From assembly GCA_963661535.1 (NCBI GenBank), contig CAVLCC010000008.1, positions 1-51,102 of the forward strand: a stretch of 51,102 nucleotides of DNA, written 5' to 3'. Position 1 is the first letter of the stretch. Each line of letters begins with the position of its first letter. Below the pieces are notes generated by a model. That model ran no database searches, was not told the DNA's origin, and saw only the letters and a program-made list of their open reading frames with translations. The position numbers and the translations under genes were made by a program. Positions 26,857 to 35,600 of the stretch are shown here, piece by piece. Origin of the DNA: CAVLCC01 sp963661535. GTDB taxonomy: Bacteria > Actinomycetota > Coriobacteriia > Coriobacteriales > CADBOM01.

Positions 26857-26883
26857 ATTCATTGGGTTTTAGTAGGTAATGAG
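26857..26883. promoter_or_regulatory. Candidate Rrf2 operator upstream of the rrf2 gene
   Basis: ATTC-N9-TTAGTAGGTAATGAG matches the element at 29691-29717 region (ATTC-N8/9-TTAGTAGGCAATAAG) at 19 of 27 aligned positions, with the ends almost identical. It lies about 60 bases upstream of the rrf2 start, next to a TATAAA-like -10 on the minus strand, a good place for autoregulation. This is inference from a shared motif only. Confidence 0.4.
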
Positions 26884-27102
26884 CAGACAAGAATAAAATC
26901 CCACAACTAAAAAACAGCTCTGAAACGCAAAGGACCAAGGTGATAAACTCGCCAATTAGTGTCAACTCAGCAAAATCTAACTCGCCAAAATCCACCCATG
27001 CTGCTACCCACCGTGATTATTGAACATAAATGTTGTATATGGTAAATAAGATGGTATACTACCAAATTGCAGCTTTTGAGTTTTAGAAGTTGCAAGTGAG
27101 AT

Positions 27103-27179
27103 GGTGGGTGTAGCTCAATTGGCAGAGCGACGGACTGTGGCTCCGTAGGTCGAGGGTTCGAGCCCCTTCACCCACCCCA
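27103..27179 (+). tRNA. tRNA-His (GTG)
   Basis: Acceptor GTGGGTG (27104-27110) pairs with CACCCAC (27169-27175). The extra 5' G at 27103 opposite discriminator C is the tRNA-His hallmark, and CCA is encoded (27177-27179). The anticodon loop CTGTGGC carries GTG at 27137-27139. TATACT about 47 bases upstream (around 27055) is a plausible -10. Confidence 0.97.
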
Positions 27180-27528
27180 TTTTAAATCCAAAAAACAAAC
27201 TCCCGTATAAAAACAGCCCCACATTAGCATTTAGCCGTGCGCAGCACTAGCCCATTTGCGTATTGCACATACTGCGTTTATAAAAAACCGCACACATGAG
27301 CCGCAAAAACTGGTAATGTAAATCGGTATGCAAAAAAATGTAGGCGATGTTTGCGCAAAGTTGTGCATCAAAGGTTTCAAAGGCTTTAAGGGCTCATAGG
27401 CTCAACGGTTCCAAAGTCCCACGGTTCTAACGACCTAAAGGCTGCAAAGACCCTCGATCCCAACGACCCAAAAGCCCTAAACATCGACCAACAACAATTC
27501 AACACTTCTACAAAAGAAGGGATAAAAA
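27180..27528. other. 349-base intergenic region with degenerate short repeats
   Basis: No ORF. About 27364-27484 is made of imperfect 9-12 base words such as CAAAGGTTTC, AAAGGCTTT, CAACGGTTCC, CACGGTTCT and AACGACC. The words vary too much to be a CRISPR or a fixed satellite. AGAAGGG at 27514-27520 is the ribosome binding site for the permease. I see no recognised riboswitch. Confidence 0.4.
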
Positions 27529-28188
27529 TTGAACTTTGACGCCATGGCGCAATATTTACCCTTATATAGGGATGCTGCGCTACTGACGCTAGGCATAGGC
27601 TGGGTAGGAATTGCTGGCTCAATATTGATTGGACTAGTTGTGGCTATGATTGTGCATTTTCGCATTCCGGTGCTTCGTCAGATTAGTCGCGTATATATAG
27701 AGTTGTTTAGAAACACACCGCTTTTGATACAGCTCTTCTTCTTTTATTTTGGATTGCCGAGGCTAGGCGTCTCCATAACTCCAGAGTTATGCGGAATGAT
27801 TGGACTAGCCTTGCACGGCGGAGCATATATGGCTGAGTCGTTTAGGAGCGGACTTGAGTCGGTGGAGCCCATTCAACACGAGACCGCCGAGGCGCTTGGC
27901 TTAACAAAGCTCCAAGCAATGCGCTTTGTGATTTTGCCCCAAGCTGTGTCTTTGAGCATTCCATCATTTGTGGCAAATGTGATCTTCCTCCTAAAAGAAA
28001 CCAGCGTGTTTAGCGCTATCAGCTTAATGGATCTTATGTTTGTAACCAAAGACTTGATGGGTCTTTACTACAAAACAACAGAGTGCCTCACAATGCTAGT
28101 GCTGTTTTATCTAGCTATTCTAATTCCGGTTTCGCTAATTGGCTCATATATAGAGAGGAGGATGCGCTATGCAAGCTTTGGGTCTTGA
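27529..28188 (+). CDS. Polar amino-acid ABC transporter permease (HisM/GlnP family), first subunit
   Basis: A 219-residue inner-membrane protein with about five membrane spans. The family block is clear: RVYIELFRNTPLLIQLFF, then ALHGGAYMAESFRSGLESV and the EAA loop QHETAEALGLTKLQAMRFVILPQA, which contacts the ATPase. TTG 27529 follows AGAAGGG by 8 bases; an internal ATG at 27544 has no ribosome binding site. It overlaps the second permease by 20 bases. With it, the ATPase and the lipoprotein downstream, it forms an importer for a polar amino acid. The substrate is not evident. Confidence 0.92.
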   Translation: MNFDAMAQYLPLYRDAALLTLGIGWVGIAGSILIGLVVAMIVHFRIPVLRQISRVYIELFRNTPLLIQLFFFYFGLPRLGVSITPELCGMIGLALHGGAYMAESFRSGLESVEPIQHETAEALGLTKLQAMRFVILPQAVSLSIPSFVANVIFLLKETSVFSAISLMDLMFVTKDLMGLYYKTTECLTMLVLFYLAILIPVSLIGSYIERRMRYASFGS

Positions 28189-28843
28189 TGTTTTGTTCAT
28201 GGGGTCTAACGCAGCTAGACTCCTCCAAGGACTATGGGTGGCAGTGCAAATAAGCGCAATCTCTGTTGTGCTAAGCATTGTGCTGGGCTTGTTGTTCGGA
28301 ATTTTTATGACTTGGGACAACGTAGTTGCCAAAGTTATCTCGCGCATTTATCTAGAAATTGTGCGCATAATGCCGCAGCTCGTGCTTTTATACATCGTGT
28401 TTTTTGGAGCAACTCGCGTGTTGGGCATTAACTTGTCGGCTGAGTTGTCGTCGGTGATTGTTTTTACATTTTGGGGAGCAGGGGAGATGGGAGACCTTGT
28501 GCGAGGAGCTCTAACCAGCATTCCTGTACACCAGTATGAGAGTGCCGAGGCTCTAGGCTTATCACGCGCCGATGTGTATAGATACATTGTTATCCCCCAA
28601 GCCATTAGACGACTTATTCCAACTTCAATTAACCTCATTACACGCATGATTAAAACAACGAGTTTGCTGCTAATGATTGGCGTTATAGAAGTGATGAAGG
28701 TTGGCCAACAAATTATTGAGGCCAACAGAATGACCTCGCCAAATGCTGTTTTTGGCATCTACGGAACCATAATGCTTTTGTATTTTTTGGTATGCTGGCC
28801 AATCAGTATGCTAGCTAGCCATCTTGAGAAAAAATGGAGCTAA
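28169..28843 (+). CDS. Polar amino-acid ABC transporter permease, second subunit
   Basis: A 224-residue membrane protein, paralogue of the upstream permease and its likely heterodimer partner. It has RIYLEIVRIMPQLVLLYIV in place of the usual RNTP block, FWGAGEMGDLVRGALTSI, and the EAA loop EALGLSRADVYRYIVIPQA. GAGAGGAGG (28153-28161) precedes ATG 28169 while still inside the first permease gene, giving coupled translation. It lies 3 bases before the ATPase gene. Confidence 0.92.
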   Translation: MQALGLDVLFMGSNAARLLQGLWVAVQISAISVVLSIVLGLLFGIFMTWDNVVAKVISRIYLEIVRIMPQLVLLYIVFFGATRVLGINLSAELSSVIVFTFWGAGEMGDLVRGALTSIPVHQYESAEALGLSRADVYRYIVIPQAIRRLIPTSINLITRMIKTTSLLLMIGVIEVMKVGQQIIEANRMTSPNAVFGIYGTIMLLYFLVCWPISMLASHLEKKWS

Positions 28844-28846
28844 ACC

Positions 28847-29638
28847 ATGAGTGATACAAAGTCAACCACCACGCCCACATTGCTTTCGATTGAGCATCTA
28901 AAAAAGGCCTACGACGATGGCAATAATGTTGTTTTAGACGACATAAATCTAGAGGTTTCTAGAGGTGAAGTTATTGTTGTAATCGGTCCTAGTGGCTGCG
29001 GCAAGTCTACGTTTTTGCGGTGCATAAATGCTCTCGAGCCAATACAAGCAGGAACAATTAAGCTTGAGGGCAAGGTTGTGTCGGGTGATGATGTTAATCT
29101 CTCGCAGCTCCGCCAAAAGGTGGGAATGGTGTTTCAGAGCTACGACCTGTTTCCGCATATGACAGTGATTGACAACATCACGCTTGCCCCAGTTAGGGTT
29201 TTGGGCAAGTCTAAAGAAGAAGCTCGCCAGCTTGCCCGCACTTTGCTTGCACGCGTTGGTCTTTCGGATAAAGAGGAGAGCTTTCCTAGGCAGCTTTCGG
29301 GAGGTCAAAAGCAGCGTGTTGCAATTGCAAGAGCGCTAGCAATGGAGCCAGAGGTTTTGCTCTTAGATGAGGTTACGGCTGCACTTGACCCTGAGATGGT
29401 GCGCGAGGTGCTAGACGTTATCTTAGACCTTGCCAAAGAGGGTAAAACGATGATCATTGTTACTCATGAGATGCAATTTGCCCGCGCTGTAGCCGATAGG
29501 GTTTTATTCTTTGACGATGGCGGCATAGTTGAGCAGGATATTCCGGAGCGCTTCTTTGACTCTCCAAAAACGGATCGCGCAAAGCGTTTTCTAAATACAT
29601 TTGAGTTCGATGCGGTGCGTCATCACGAAGAAAACTAG
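28847..29638 (+). CDS. Polar amino-acid ABC transporter ATP-binding protein (GlnQ/HisP type)
   Basis: A 263-residue cytosolic ATPase that powers the two permeases. Walker A GPSGCGKST at 47-55, Q-loop VFQSYDLFPHMT, signature LSGGQKQRVAIARAL, Walker B LLLDEVTAALD and switch His in IIVTHEMQFARAVADR are all canonical. Length and motifs match the GlnQ/HisP/ArtP group closely. It lies directly downstream of the permeases; the binding-protein gene follows after a 149-base gap with its own promoter candidate. Confidence 0.95.
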   Translation: MSDTKSTTTPTLLSIEHLKKAYDDGNNVVLDDINLEVSRGEVIVVIGPSGCGKSTFLRCINALEPIQAGTIKLEGKVVSGDDVNLSQLRQKVGMVFQSYDLFPHMTVIDNITLAPVRVLGKSKEEARQLARTLLARVGLSDKEESFPRQLSGGQKQRVAIARALAMEPEVLLLDEVTAALDPEMVREVLDVILDLAKEGKTMIIVTHEMQFARAVADRVLFFDDGGIVEQDIPERFFDSPKTDRAKRFLNTFEFDAVRHHEEN

Positions 29639-29693
29639 GCATGTGCAAGATTGCAAAGACCGCTTATCGGATGTGTTGACTCAAAATCTATAA

Positions 29694-29728
29694 TTCCTAT
29701 TGACTTAGTAGGCAATAAGGTTTTTACT
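29694..29728 (+). promoter_or_regulatory. Promoter of the amino-acid binding-protein gene with an overlapping candidate Rrf2 operator
   Basis: TTGACT (29700-29705), a 17-base spacer and TTTACT (29723-29728) form a reasonable sigma-70-type promoter. The -35 box lies inside CCTA-N9-TAGG (29696-29712), an inverted repeat, and within the 27-base element shared with the rrf2 upstream region. A repressor bound here would block RNA polymerase. Separate control of the binding protein from the rest of the transporter is implied. Confidence 0.5.
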
Positions 29729-29787
29729 TTTCTGCACAGGAATTCCTAAAGATGGGAATTCAAGGGAAGATATGTAGGAGAGTAAAA

Positions 29788-30660
29788 ATGCTTAAGAAGA
29801 ACACAAAATTTTTGCTAGCGCTAACACTAGCGGTTGTTTTATCGTTTGGAAGCGTGATGGCACTTGCTGGATGCGGATCTGGCAGCTCGGGCAGCTCATC
29901 AACTGGAGGCTCATTTAAGACTCTAGATCAAATTATAGAGAGCGGCAAAATTACCATTGGTGTATTTAGTGACAAGAGTCCATTTGGATATGTTGACGCA
30001 AACGGCGAGTATCAAGGTTACGACATTGAGCTAGCCAAACGACTAGGTCAAGACCTAGGCGTAGAGGTAGAGCTAGTTTCTACAGAAGCAGCAAATCGTG
30101 TGGAATATTTGCAAACTTCTAAGGTAGACGTGATTTTGGCTAACTTTACGGTTACACCCGAGCGTGCGGAAGCCGTTGATTTTTGTTCTCCATATATGAA
30201 TGTTGCTTTGGGCGTTGTGTCGCACAAGGGCAATGTGGTTACCGACCTAAGCCAAATTGGAAGCCGCAAAGTAATTGTTATTTCTGGAACTACAGCCGAG
30301 ACTTATCTCACAGAACACAACTCAGAGCTAACTCTAGAGAAATATGACACATATGCAGCTGCAAAATCTGCATTTGAGAATAATGCTGACGCTGTATGGG
30401 CAAACGACAATACAGAGGTTATTGCTTTTGCAAACCAAGATACAACCGGCGAGTATGTTGTAGGAATTGAGGCTCTAGGACAGGCGGATACAATTGCTCC
30501 TGCTGTATCTAAGGGCAACACAACTTTGCTTGAGTGGATCAATGAGGATATGAAAAAATTGGGCGCTGAGAATTTCTTCCACAAAGACTATGAGAAGACA
30601 CTTCTATCTACTTATGGTGCCGACTATCAAAACACCCTAGTTGTTGAGCCAGGACAGTAG
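29788..30660 (+). CDS. Amino-acid ABC transporter substrate-binding lipoprotein (SBP_bac_3)
   Basis: An in-frame ATG exists at 29752, but AGGAGAG (29776-29782) sits 5 bases before ATG 29788, giving 291 residues. A lipoprotein signal (KKNTKFLLALTLAVVLSFGS) ends in the lipobox LAGC with lipidated Cys near residue 29, followed by a Gly/Ser linker. The family-3 binding-protein fold shows IESGKITIGVFSDKSPFGYVD, YQGYDIELAKRLGQDLGVE, DVILANFTVTPERAEAVDFC and the hinge DAVWANDNTEV. The protein is tethered outside the membrane and delivers a polar amino acid to the permeases encoded just upstream. A strong terminator follows. Confidence 0.94.
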   Translation: MLKKNTKFLLALTLAVVLSFGSVMALAGCGSGSSGSSSTGGSFKTLDQIIESGKITIGVFSDKSPFGYVDANGEYQGYDIELAKRLGQDLGVEVELVSTEAANRVEYLQTSKVDVILANFTVTPERAEAVDFCSPYMNVALGVVSHKGNVVTDLSQIGSRKVIVISGTTAETYLTEHNSELTLEKYDTYAAAKSAFENNADAVWANDNTEVIAFANQDTTGEYVVGIEALGQADTIAPAVSKGNTTLLEWINEDMKKLGAENFFHKDYEKTLLSTYGADYQNTLVVEPGQ

Positions 30661-30812
30661 GATTTTGGGCTGCTTGTTTATAAGTTGATAGTGGTTGAGA
30701 GTTTGTTAGACATGCGCTTTACGCGCAGGATTTAGAAGACAGGCTTGCGCTATAGAGATTTTGCATCAAAGACTGAAGTGGACGTATACGACCGAGTTTA
30801 ATCTCTTGTAAT

Positions 30813-30850
30813 AAAAGGCGGTGGTTGCAATTTTGCACCTGCCGCCTTTT
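30813..30850 (+). terminator. Rho-independent terminator of the amino-acid transporter operon
   Basis: AAAAGGCGG (30813-30821) pairs with CCGCCTTTT (30842-30850), extended inward by GGT/TGCAA pairing around a TTTT loop, and followed by CGTTTTG. It is placed about 150 bases after the binding-protein stop. The remaining spacer 30661-30984 holds nothing else I can support. Confidence 0.85.
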
Positions 30851-30984
30851 CGTTTTGTTAGTTGTTGTTGCTAATCAAATTTTTGAAAGTCTGAGAATAT
30901 GCAAATTATGCGCATACATACGTGCGCTCTTATGCACACTCACACACGCACGCCTAAGTATAAGCCCACGCGCCAGCCAAACGC

Positions 30985-31332
30985 TTAAGCAGGTTGAACT
31001 TGCACGGCAGCTTGCGCTTCTGCTGCCTCACGCGCTTTGCGCTCGCGCTCCTCTGCTCGCTTAGCTGCTGCTTCTGCCTTAGCTCTCTCAGAGCGCATCT
31101 TAGCAATTTCCATAAGCCTGTCGTATTCTTCTTCACCAACACACGCCTTAGCATACTGGCACCATTGCACGCAGTCGATTGCGTCGTTATATACAGGAGT
31201 ACCACATTTTTCGCATTCAATAGACGTATCAATTGAGAATACTTCAACTTCGTTTCCGCATTTTGGGCAATGTTTAACCGCAAGGGTAGGTGTGCGGTCG
31301 CGTCCTTGACACCCAAACATTTGCATTGTCAT
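30985..31332 (-). CDS. Zinc-ribbon protein with a charged helical tail
   Basis: A 115-residue protein. Residues 20-65 carry Cys pairs HCPKCG and IECEKCGTPV, followed by DCVQWCQYAKACVG, giving up to seven Cys for zinc or Fe-S binding. This resembles a small family in Clostridia and Coriobacteria with the pattern CPxCG...CxxCG...C..WCxYAxxC, often annotated as a phosphohydrolase without good evidence. The C-terminal half is an Ala/Glu/Arg-rich helix (RAKAEAAAKRAEERERKARE). AAGGAGG is placed 8 bases before ATG 31332. Function unknown. Confidence 0.75.
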   Translation of the reverse strand: MTMQMFGCQGRDRTPTLAVKHCPKCGNEVEVFSIDTSIECEKCGTPVYNDAIDCVQWCQYAKACVGEEEYDRLMEIAKMRSERAKAEAAAKRAEERERKAREAAEAQAAVQVQPA

Positions 31333-31615
31333 GATGAGACCTCCTTGTTTAACTCAAATAATTTATACACTCACTATATACTTTTATTTTAAATAAAATG
31401 TTTAATTTTCAACATTTAAACAAATAATCTATAAACAAACATTTGCATAACTTGCGAACTTATCAACTTGCGAACTTGCGCATACGCTCAAAGCTGCGAA
31501 GCCGCAAAAAGCGCTTCAAACCCGCAAACCCCTCATGTTCGCAAAACCTTAGAGCCCTCACAAACCCTCAAGCGCTTTAACTTGCATTATACAATTTGTC
31601 ACCAAATTGCCACAC

Positions 31616-31645
31616 AAAAAAAGTGCCAGCAAAAACTGGCACTTC
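31616..31645 (-). terminator. Rho-independent terminator of the LytS/LytTR operon
   Basis: AAGTGCCAG (31622-31630) and CTGGCACTT (31637-31645) form a perfect 9-bp stem with a six-base loop. On the minus strand it is followed by a T run (A tract 31616-31622 on the plus strand). It sits 28 bases beyond the response-regulator stop. The spacer 31333-31615 is A/T-rich with no gene; it has two copies of AACTTGCGAACTT near 31450 and 31465. Confidence 0.88.
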
Positions 31646-31673
31646 ACCCATCTTATATGCAATGGCAAAAATA

Positions 31674-32387
31674 CTAGAGTCCCAATGCCTTTTTTAGAGC
31701 CGACACACGACGGCGCGAAACAGGAATTTGAACATCCGTACCAGCAAGGGTTAGCAGCAAAGTGCCTCCGTTGACAGGAGTTACCTCCTCTACACATGCA
31801 AGATTTACCAAGTATCCTCTGTGTACTCTAAAGAATCCATGCAGCTCTAGCTTGCTCTCAAGTTGTGCCAAAGACACGGTCGACAAGTAGCGCTCTGAAT
31901 CTGTGTGCAGATATGAGTAGTCGTCTTTTGCCATAATATAGAGAATTTTGTCGGTAGAAATGAGAAGCTTTTTGCCGCCTTTTTCAACAGGAATGCGCTC
32001 CGATGGCGAGTTTTTGTTAATCATCGAAACGAACTTCTTAACCTTCTCAATTGCTTGACGAAGCCTAACAGTCTCTACTGGTTTTACGAGGTAATCTACA
32101 GCATTAACCTCAAAAGCCTTAACAGCGTGCTCTGCATAAGCTGTAACAAATACAACCGCAGGTGGTCTCGAAATTTTATTAAGAGCATCTGCAAGTTGTA
32201 GTCCCGATGCGCCTGGCATATTAACGTCAAGAAACATAACATCGCAACCATTGTCTTTTAGATTCTCAATGGCCTCGCGCACACTGCCAGCTTCAGAGAC
32301 AACCTCAACTTGTCCCGTCTCTTTGAGCATAAAATCAAGCTCCGACCTTGCCGGTGCTTCATCATCCACAATCATTGCTCTAATCAC
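31674..32387 (-). CDS. LytTR-family response regulator
   Basis: A 237-residue regulator. The receiver domain (1-120) has acidic pocket DDE at 8-10, phospho-acceptor D54 in MFLDVNMPG and the VNAVDYLVKP block. The C-terminal LytTR DNA-binding domain (about 132-237) has FFRVHRGYLVNLACVEEV, PVNGGTLLLTLAG and PVSRRRVSALKKAL. LytTR proteins bind pairs of short direct repeats and regulate peptidoglycan, peptide or pyruvate-related genes. The start ATG overlaps the kinase stop by 4 bases. Target genes are not evident from this window. Confidence 0.94.
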   Translation of the reverse strand: MIRAMIVDDEAPARSELDFMLKETGQVEVVSEAGSVREAIENLKDNGCDVMFLDVNMPGASGLQLADALNKISRPPAVVFVTAYAEHAVKAFEVNAVDYLVKPVETVRLRQAIEKVKKFVSMINKNSPSERIPVEKGGKKLLISTDKILYIMAKDDYSYLHTDSERYLSTVSLAQLESKLELHGFFRVHRGYLVNLACVEEVTPVNGGTLLLTLAGTDVQIPVSRRRVSALKKALGL

Positions 32388-33733
32388 AAAAAGCCTCCTT
32401 CATCCATATCTTCCGAAACCAGATTGGCAACTGCACCACCTAGCACAAGATTTACAGTCGTGCCAACATTAAGTTCCGACTCAATGCAAATTCCCGATCC
32501 AGTATTAAAACAGCTTCTCAGTCTGTCGTCAACATTTTTAAGGGCAATACCCGCGCCTTGCGAGCTGCCCTTGTTTACAGCTTTGTCGCGCTCCGTAGAT
32601 TCCATACCAACGCCATCGTCGGCAACTGCAATAATCACATCATTGTCTTTCTTATAGACTTTAATGTCAATATGCAGCGGCTCTCCGGTAGGACGCATAG
32701 CATGTCCAACTGCGTTTTCCACTATTGGCTGAACAATAAACGCCGGAACCGTAAGCTTTTCGAGCCCCGGCTCAATATAGTTTGTGAGCAAAATTTTCTC
32801 TGCTCCAAATCTTGCACGTTCAAATCCTAAATACCTAAGTGTTTGTTGCAATTCTAACTCTATTGTAATTGAATCTTGCGAACTTTCCAATGTTCTGCGA
32901 TAAAAAATAGCAAACTCTCGCAATAAAACCCTTGCTTGTCTTGGGTCGGTTCTAATAAGAGAAGCAATTGTGTTGATTGTGTTGAACAAAAAATGCGGAT
33001 TGATTTGCGCCTGCAGAGCACGCAGCTCCATTTTTGTGGCCAACTCGGTCTTTGCATCTAACTCATGTAGCGCAAGCTGTGTGGACAGCAAAACCGCGAA
33101 CCCCATGGCGATGGCTTGCTGGGTTTCGTCGATAGCTTTGTGCTTTGTATAATACATGCGCAGTGAGCCAACTTGTTTATCTTGAATAACGAGAGGAGTT
33201 TCGATGCAAGCTTTGAGCTCGGTGGGTAGGGGCTGCTCGTCTGTTTCTTCTGAACAGATTACATATTTTGCTCCATATTCAAACTTTTGCTTTGCCCACT
33301 CCATTGGAACTGGATTGCTGTTAACTTGCCAAATGTAGCTGTTTCCGGCATGACCGAGTAAGTTCTCATTGTCATAAATTGCAACAGACGACGCACCTGT
33401 TACTGGGAGCAACAGGTTGCATACTTCTGTTGCCGAACTTTCGTTAAGACCCTCTTGCATAAAGTTTAGTGTTTTGCCCGCTAAGTCTAGCATGCTGCTC
33501 GTTTGATAAGCAGTGAGTTTATCGGGGCTTTTAGAGTATCTTCCAAAGATAGTTGAGCTAACAATTAGACACACAATTCCAGATATTTCGAGTGCTGGAA
33601 TCGAAAGCACGCTTCCAAATGCAAGGATTATAGCAAAGACAGCCATGCATATAAGCATAATGCCAGCAATCGTTTTATAGCGAGTGCTGATGTCTTTTAT
33701 AGGATGTATTTTGTTGTCTTTTTGCTCGTCCAT
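32384..33733 (-). CDS. LytS/YehU-type sensor histidine kinase
   Basis: A 449-residue membrane kinase. Two N-terminal membrane spans (about 22-41 and 44-62) are followed by a GAF-like domain (about 75-220), then the His_kinase (PF06580) module with LQAQINPHFLFNTINTIASL (H247 phospho-acceptor) and an HATPase domain with VENAVGHAM and ADDGVGM. Unlike LytS of Staphylococcus, which has five or more spans, this one has a short membrane part. The GAF-like domain suggests sensing of a small intracellular ligand. It is the first gene of a two-gene operon with the LytTR regulator. Confidence 0.93.
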   Translation of the reverse strand: MDEQKDNKIHPIKDISTRYKTIAGIMLICMAVFAIILAFGSVLSIPALEISGIVCLIVSSTIFGRYSKSPDKLTAYQTSSMLDLAGKTLNFMQEGLNESSATEVCNLLLPVTGASSVAIYDNENLLGHAGNSYIWQVNSNPVPMEWAKQKFEYGAKYVICSEETDEQPLPTELKACIETPLVIQDKQVGSLRMYYTKHKAIDETQQAIAMGFAVLLSTQLALHELDAKTELATKMELRALQAQINPHFLFNTINTIASLIRTDPRQARVLLREFAIFYRRTLESSQDSITIELELQQTLRYLGFERARFGAEKILLTNYIEPGLEKLTVPAFIVQPIVENAVGHAMRPTGEPLHIDIKVYKKDNDVIIAVADDGVGMESTERDKAVNKGSSQGAGIALKNVDDRLRSCFNTGSGICIESELNVGTTVNLVLGGAVANLVSEDMDEGGFL

Positions 33734-33773
33734 TTAGCTTGTCCTTGTTGGATATGCTTGCATTTATTTGGAG

Positions 33774-35600
33774 TTAGTTGCTTTTGTGGTTTGCGTCGGC
33801 TGGTTTTGTGCTGGAGGATTTGGGGTCGTTGGATTTGTCGCTGTCTTGTGTTTCGCTTTCTGCCTCTGTGTTGTTGGACTTGTGGTCGCTAGACTCTGTG
33901 TTTGCAGGTTCATCGCCAGTAGGCTCTGCGTCCGTAGCCTCAGTATCTACTGACTTGTTGCTGGTAGGTTCATCGCCTGTAGCTTCAGCGTTATCGGTCT
34001 CATCATCGACAACCTCATTACCAACAGCCTCACCATCATCTAACTCAACATCATCTAACTCGCCATCATCAACTTTAGAACTCAGATCATTCTCATCTGC
34101 AAGCTCAGCATCATTTGCACTAATATCTCCGCTGCTGCTCAAAGCACCCTCATTATCTTGTGGCTCAGATACTTCCAAGTTGTCTTCACCTAGTTTTTTG
34201 CGCTTTGTATAGCCTTTTAGTATGTCACCAAAGCTTTCTTTAGAAGAAGACGTACCCTTACTATTTAACACATTTTCAGTATCATTTTGAAGTGAGGCAT
34301 CATTTTGTAGTTCGGGATTAGTGCCCTCACCTGTAACTTGAGCCATAATCTGAGCCTCGATCTTGCAAGAGTCAACCTTTTCAATTTGCTCTTCTGTCAT
34401 AGGGATAACTGCAGCGTTTTCAAAAATCCCCTTTAGCTGAACATCTTGCTCAATCATCGTTATAATTTCTGGCCATCTATTTTGGAACGCAAAATAGTTT
34501 GAGCAGTTGTCTTTTGCATAGGTTTTAGCCCCGCGCCTAGCGCTCATTGCTGCATTTAGGTATCCTTTGCGTTGTCCGGCTTTTCCAATGGACCTCAAAA
34601 TTGCCGTCATAAAAGTATTGAACTTAATAGACGACTCCATAAAAGGACCTGGATATGGATTTAGGTTTTGATACTGAATTTGCAGCAGGTCTATCTGGGT
34701 TGCAGAAAACTCTAGCTTGCTCTTTTCGTAGAACCATCTATAAATGTCTTGAGCAAACCTTTTGGCTTCAACTTTAGATATAGCAGGAGGAAGATGTCGG
34801 ATCTTCCACATGTTGTCAAACCAGATCTCGGAGCCATACATTCTTACGTTAAACAAGAAGTCTAAGTCTTCGCCTCTTGCAATCCACGGGTCAAACGATA
34901 CCCTGCGATATGCCTCGCGGTGAATTGCCAAAAGCCCCCCGCATGCAGTATTTGAAGACGACAGCCTAGGACCATGCATAGCATGTTCAATCCACTGGTC
35001 AAATCCACGATGCTGCTGCCAAAAGCGGTCGTACCAGTTGCTCCTTGCTTTAGACTTGTAGCTGCCATTTTTGTCGATATAAAAACCTGACTTAATTAAG
35101 ATAGGCACGCCGCGCTGTGTTAACATTCCTAACCCATAGCAAGCATTTTCAGCAAAGTCTAGGTCTTCTACAACCTCATCATCGTCAATGAATATAACTT
35201 CTGTATATCCCATCGAAGCCGCATAGGCTAGACCAAAATTTTTAGAAGCACCATATCCGCTAAGTGCAATCCCAGAAGAAAACTCGCCTAAGCCTAGATT
35301 TTTCATTCGCTCGTGCAAGCCTTGCTCCTCAGTGTGTGCAACAACCGAGATATTTAGCTCTGGATAGTGTGCAGCTTGATCGCGAATTTTATCTTCAGCT
35401 GCCTGTTCAGCGCCTTTCTCAGCAACCACTAAAATTGCAATAGGCAGCTCAATTTTCATATCGCGAAGTGAAGACAGACACCTCACTAGCTCTCCATCTC
35501 TAGAAATGGGATTCATGTGATCGTAGGTGTCTATAACGCCAGCACCTCGCGGAGTCATAGAATTGCTCACATAAGTAGGAATAATTATAACCGTGTTCAT
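33774..35600 (-). CDS. Glycosyltransferase-like protein with a long acidic repetitive tail
   Basis: A 608-residue protein. The first 300 residues have a GT-A-type nucleotide-sugar fold: TVIIIPTYV start, FIDDDEVVED (DxD-like metal motif), a SSSNTACGGLLAIHREAYRRV acceptor block and ARGEDLDFLF (the ED near the catalytic base). No signal or membrane segment is seen, so it acts at the cytosolic face, probably on a surface polysaccharide. From about 420 to the end the sequence is low complexity: Asp/Glu/Ser/Thr/Asn-rich degenerate repeats such as DVELDDGE, DAEPTGDEPAN and SDHKSNNTEAE. This tail is not part of any GT family. It lies in a pair with the next minus-strand glycosyltransferase (253-base gap). 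Confidence 0.82.
   Translation of the reverse strand: MNTVIIIPTYVSNSMTPRGAGVIDTYDHMNPISRDGELVRCLSSLRDMKIELPIAILVVAEKGAEQAAEDKIRDQAAHYPELNISVVAHTEEQGLHERMKNLGLGEFSSGIALSGYGASKNFGLAYAASMGYTEVIFIDDDEVVEDLDFAENACYGLGMLTQRGVPILIKSGFYIDKNGSYKSKARSNWYDRFWQQHRGFDQWIEHAMHGPRLSSSNTACGGLLAIHREAYRRVSFDPWIARGEDLDFLFNVRMYGSEIWFDNMWKIRHLPPAISKVEAKRFAQDIYRWFYEKSKLEFSATQIDLLQIQYQNLNPYPGPFMESSIKFNTFMTAILRSIGKAGQRKGYLNAAMSARRGAKTYAKDNCSNYFAFQNRWPEIITMIEQDVQLKGIFENAAVIPMTEEQIEKVDSCKIEAQIMAQVTGEGTNPELQNDASLQNDTENVLNSKGTSSSKESFGDILKGYTKRKKLGEDNLEVSEPQDNEGALSSSGDISANDAELADENDLSSKVDDGELDDVELDDGEAVGNEVVDDETDNAEATGDEPTSNKSVDTEATDAEPTGDEPANTESSDHKSNNTEAESETQDSDKSNDPKSSSTKPADANHKSN

Noticed and set aside
27364..27484. 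Possible CRISPR array
   Set aside because: The repeated words vary in sequence and spacing, and no spacers of constant length or cas genes are present.
29676..29694. TTGACT followed by TATAAT as the binding-protein promoter
   Set aside because: The spacer is only 7 bases; the downstream TTGACT (29700) with a 17-base spacer is better.
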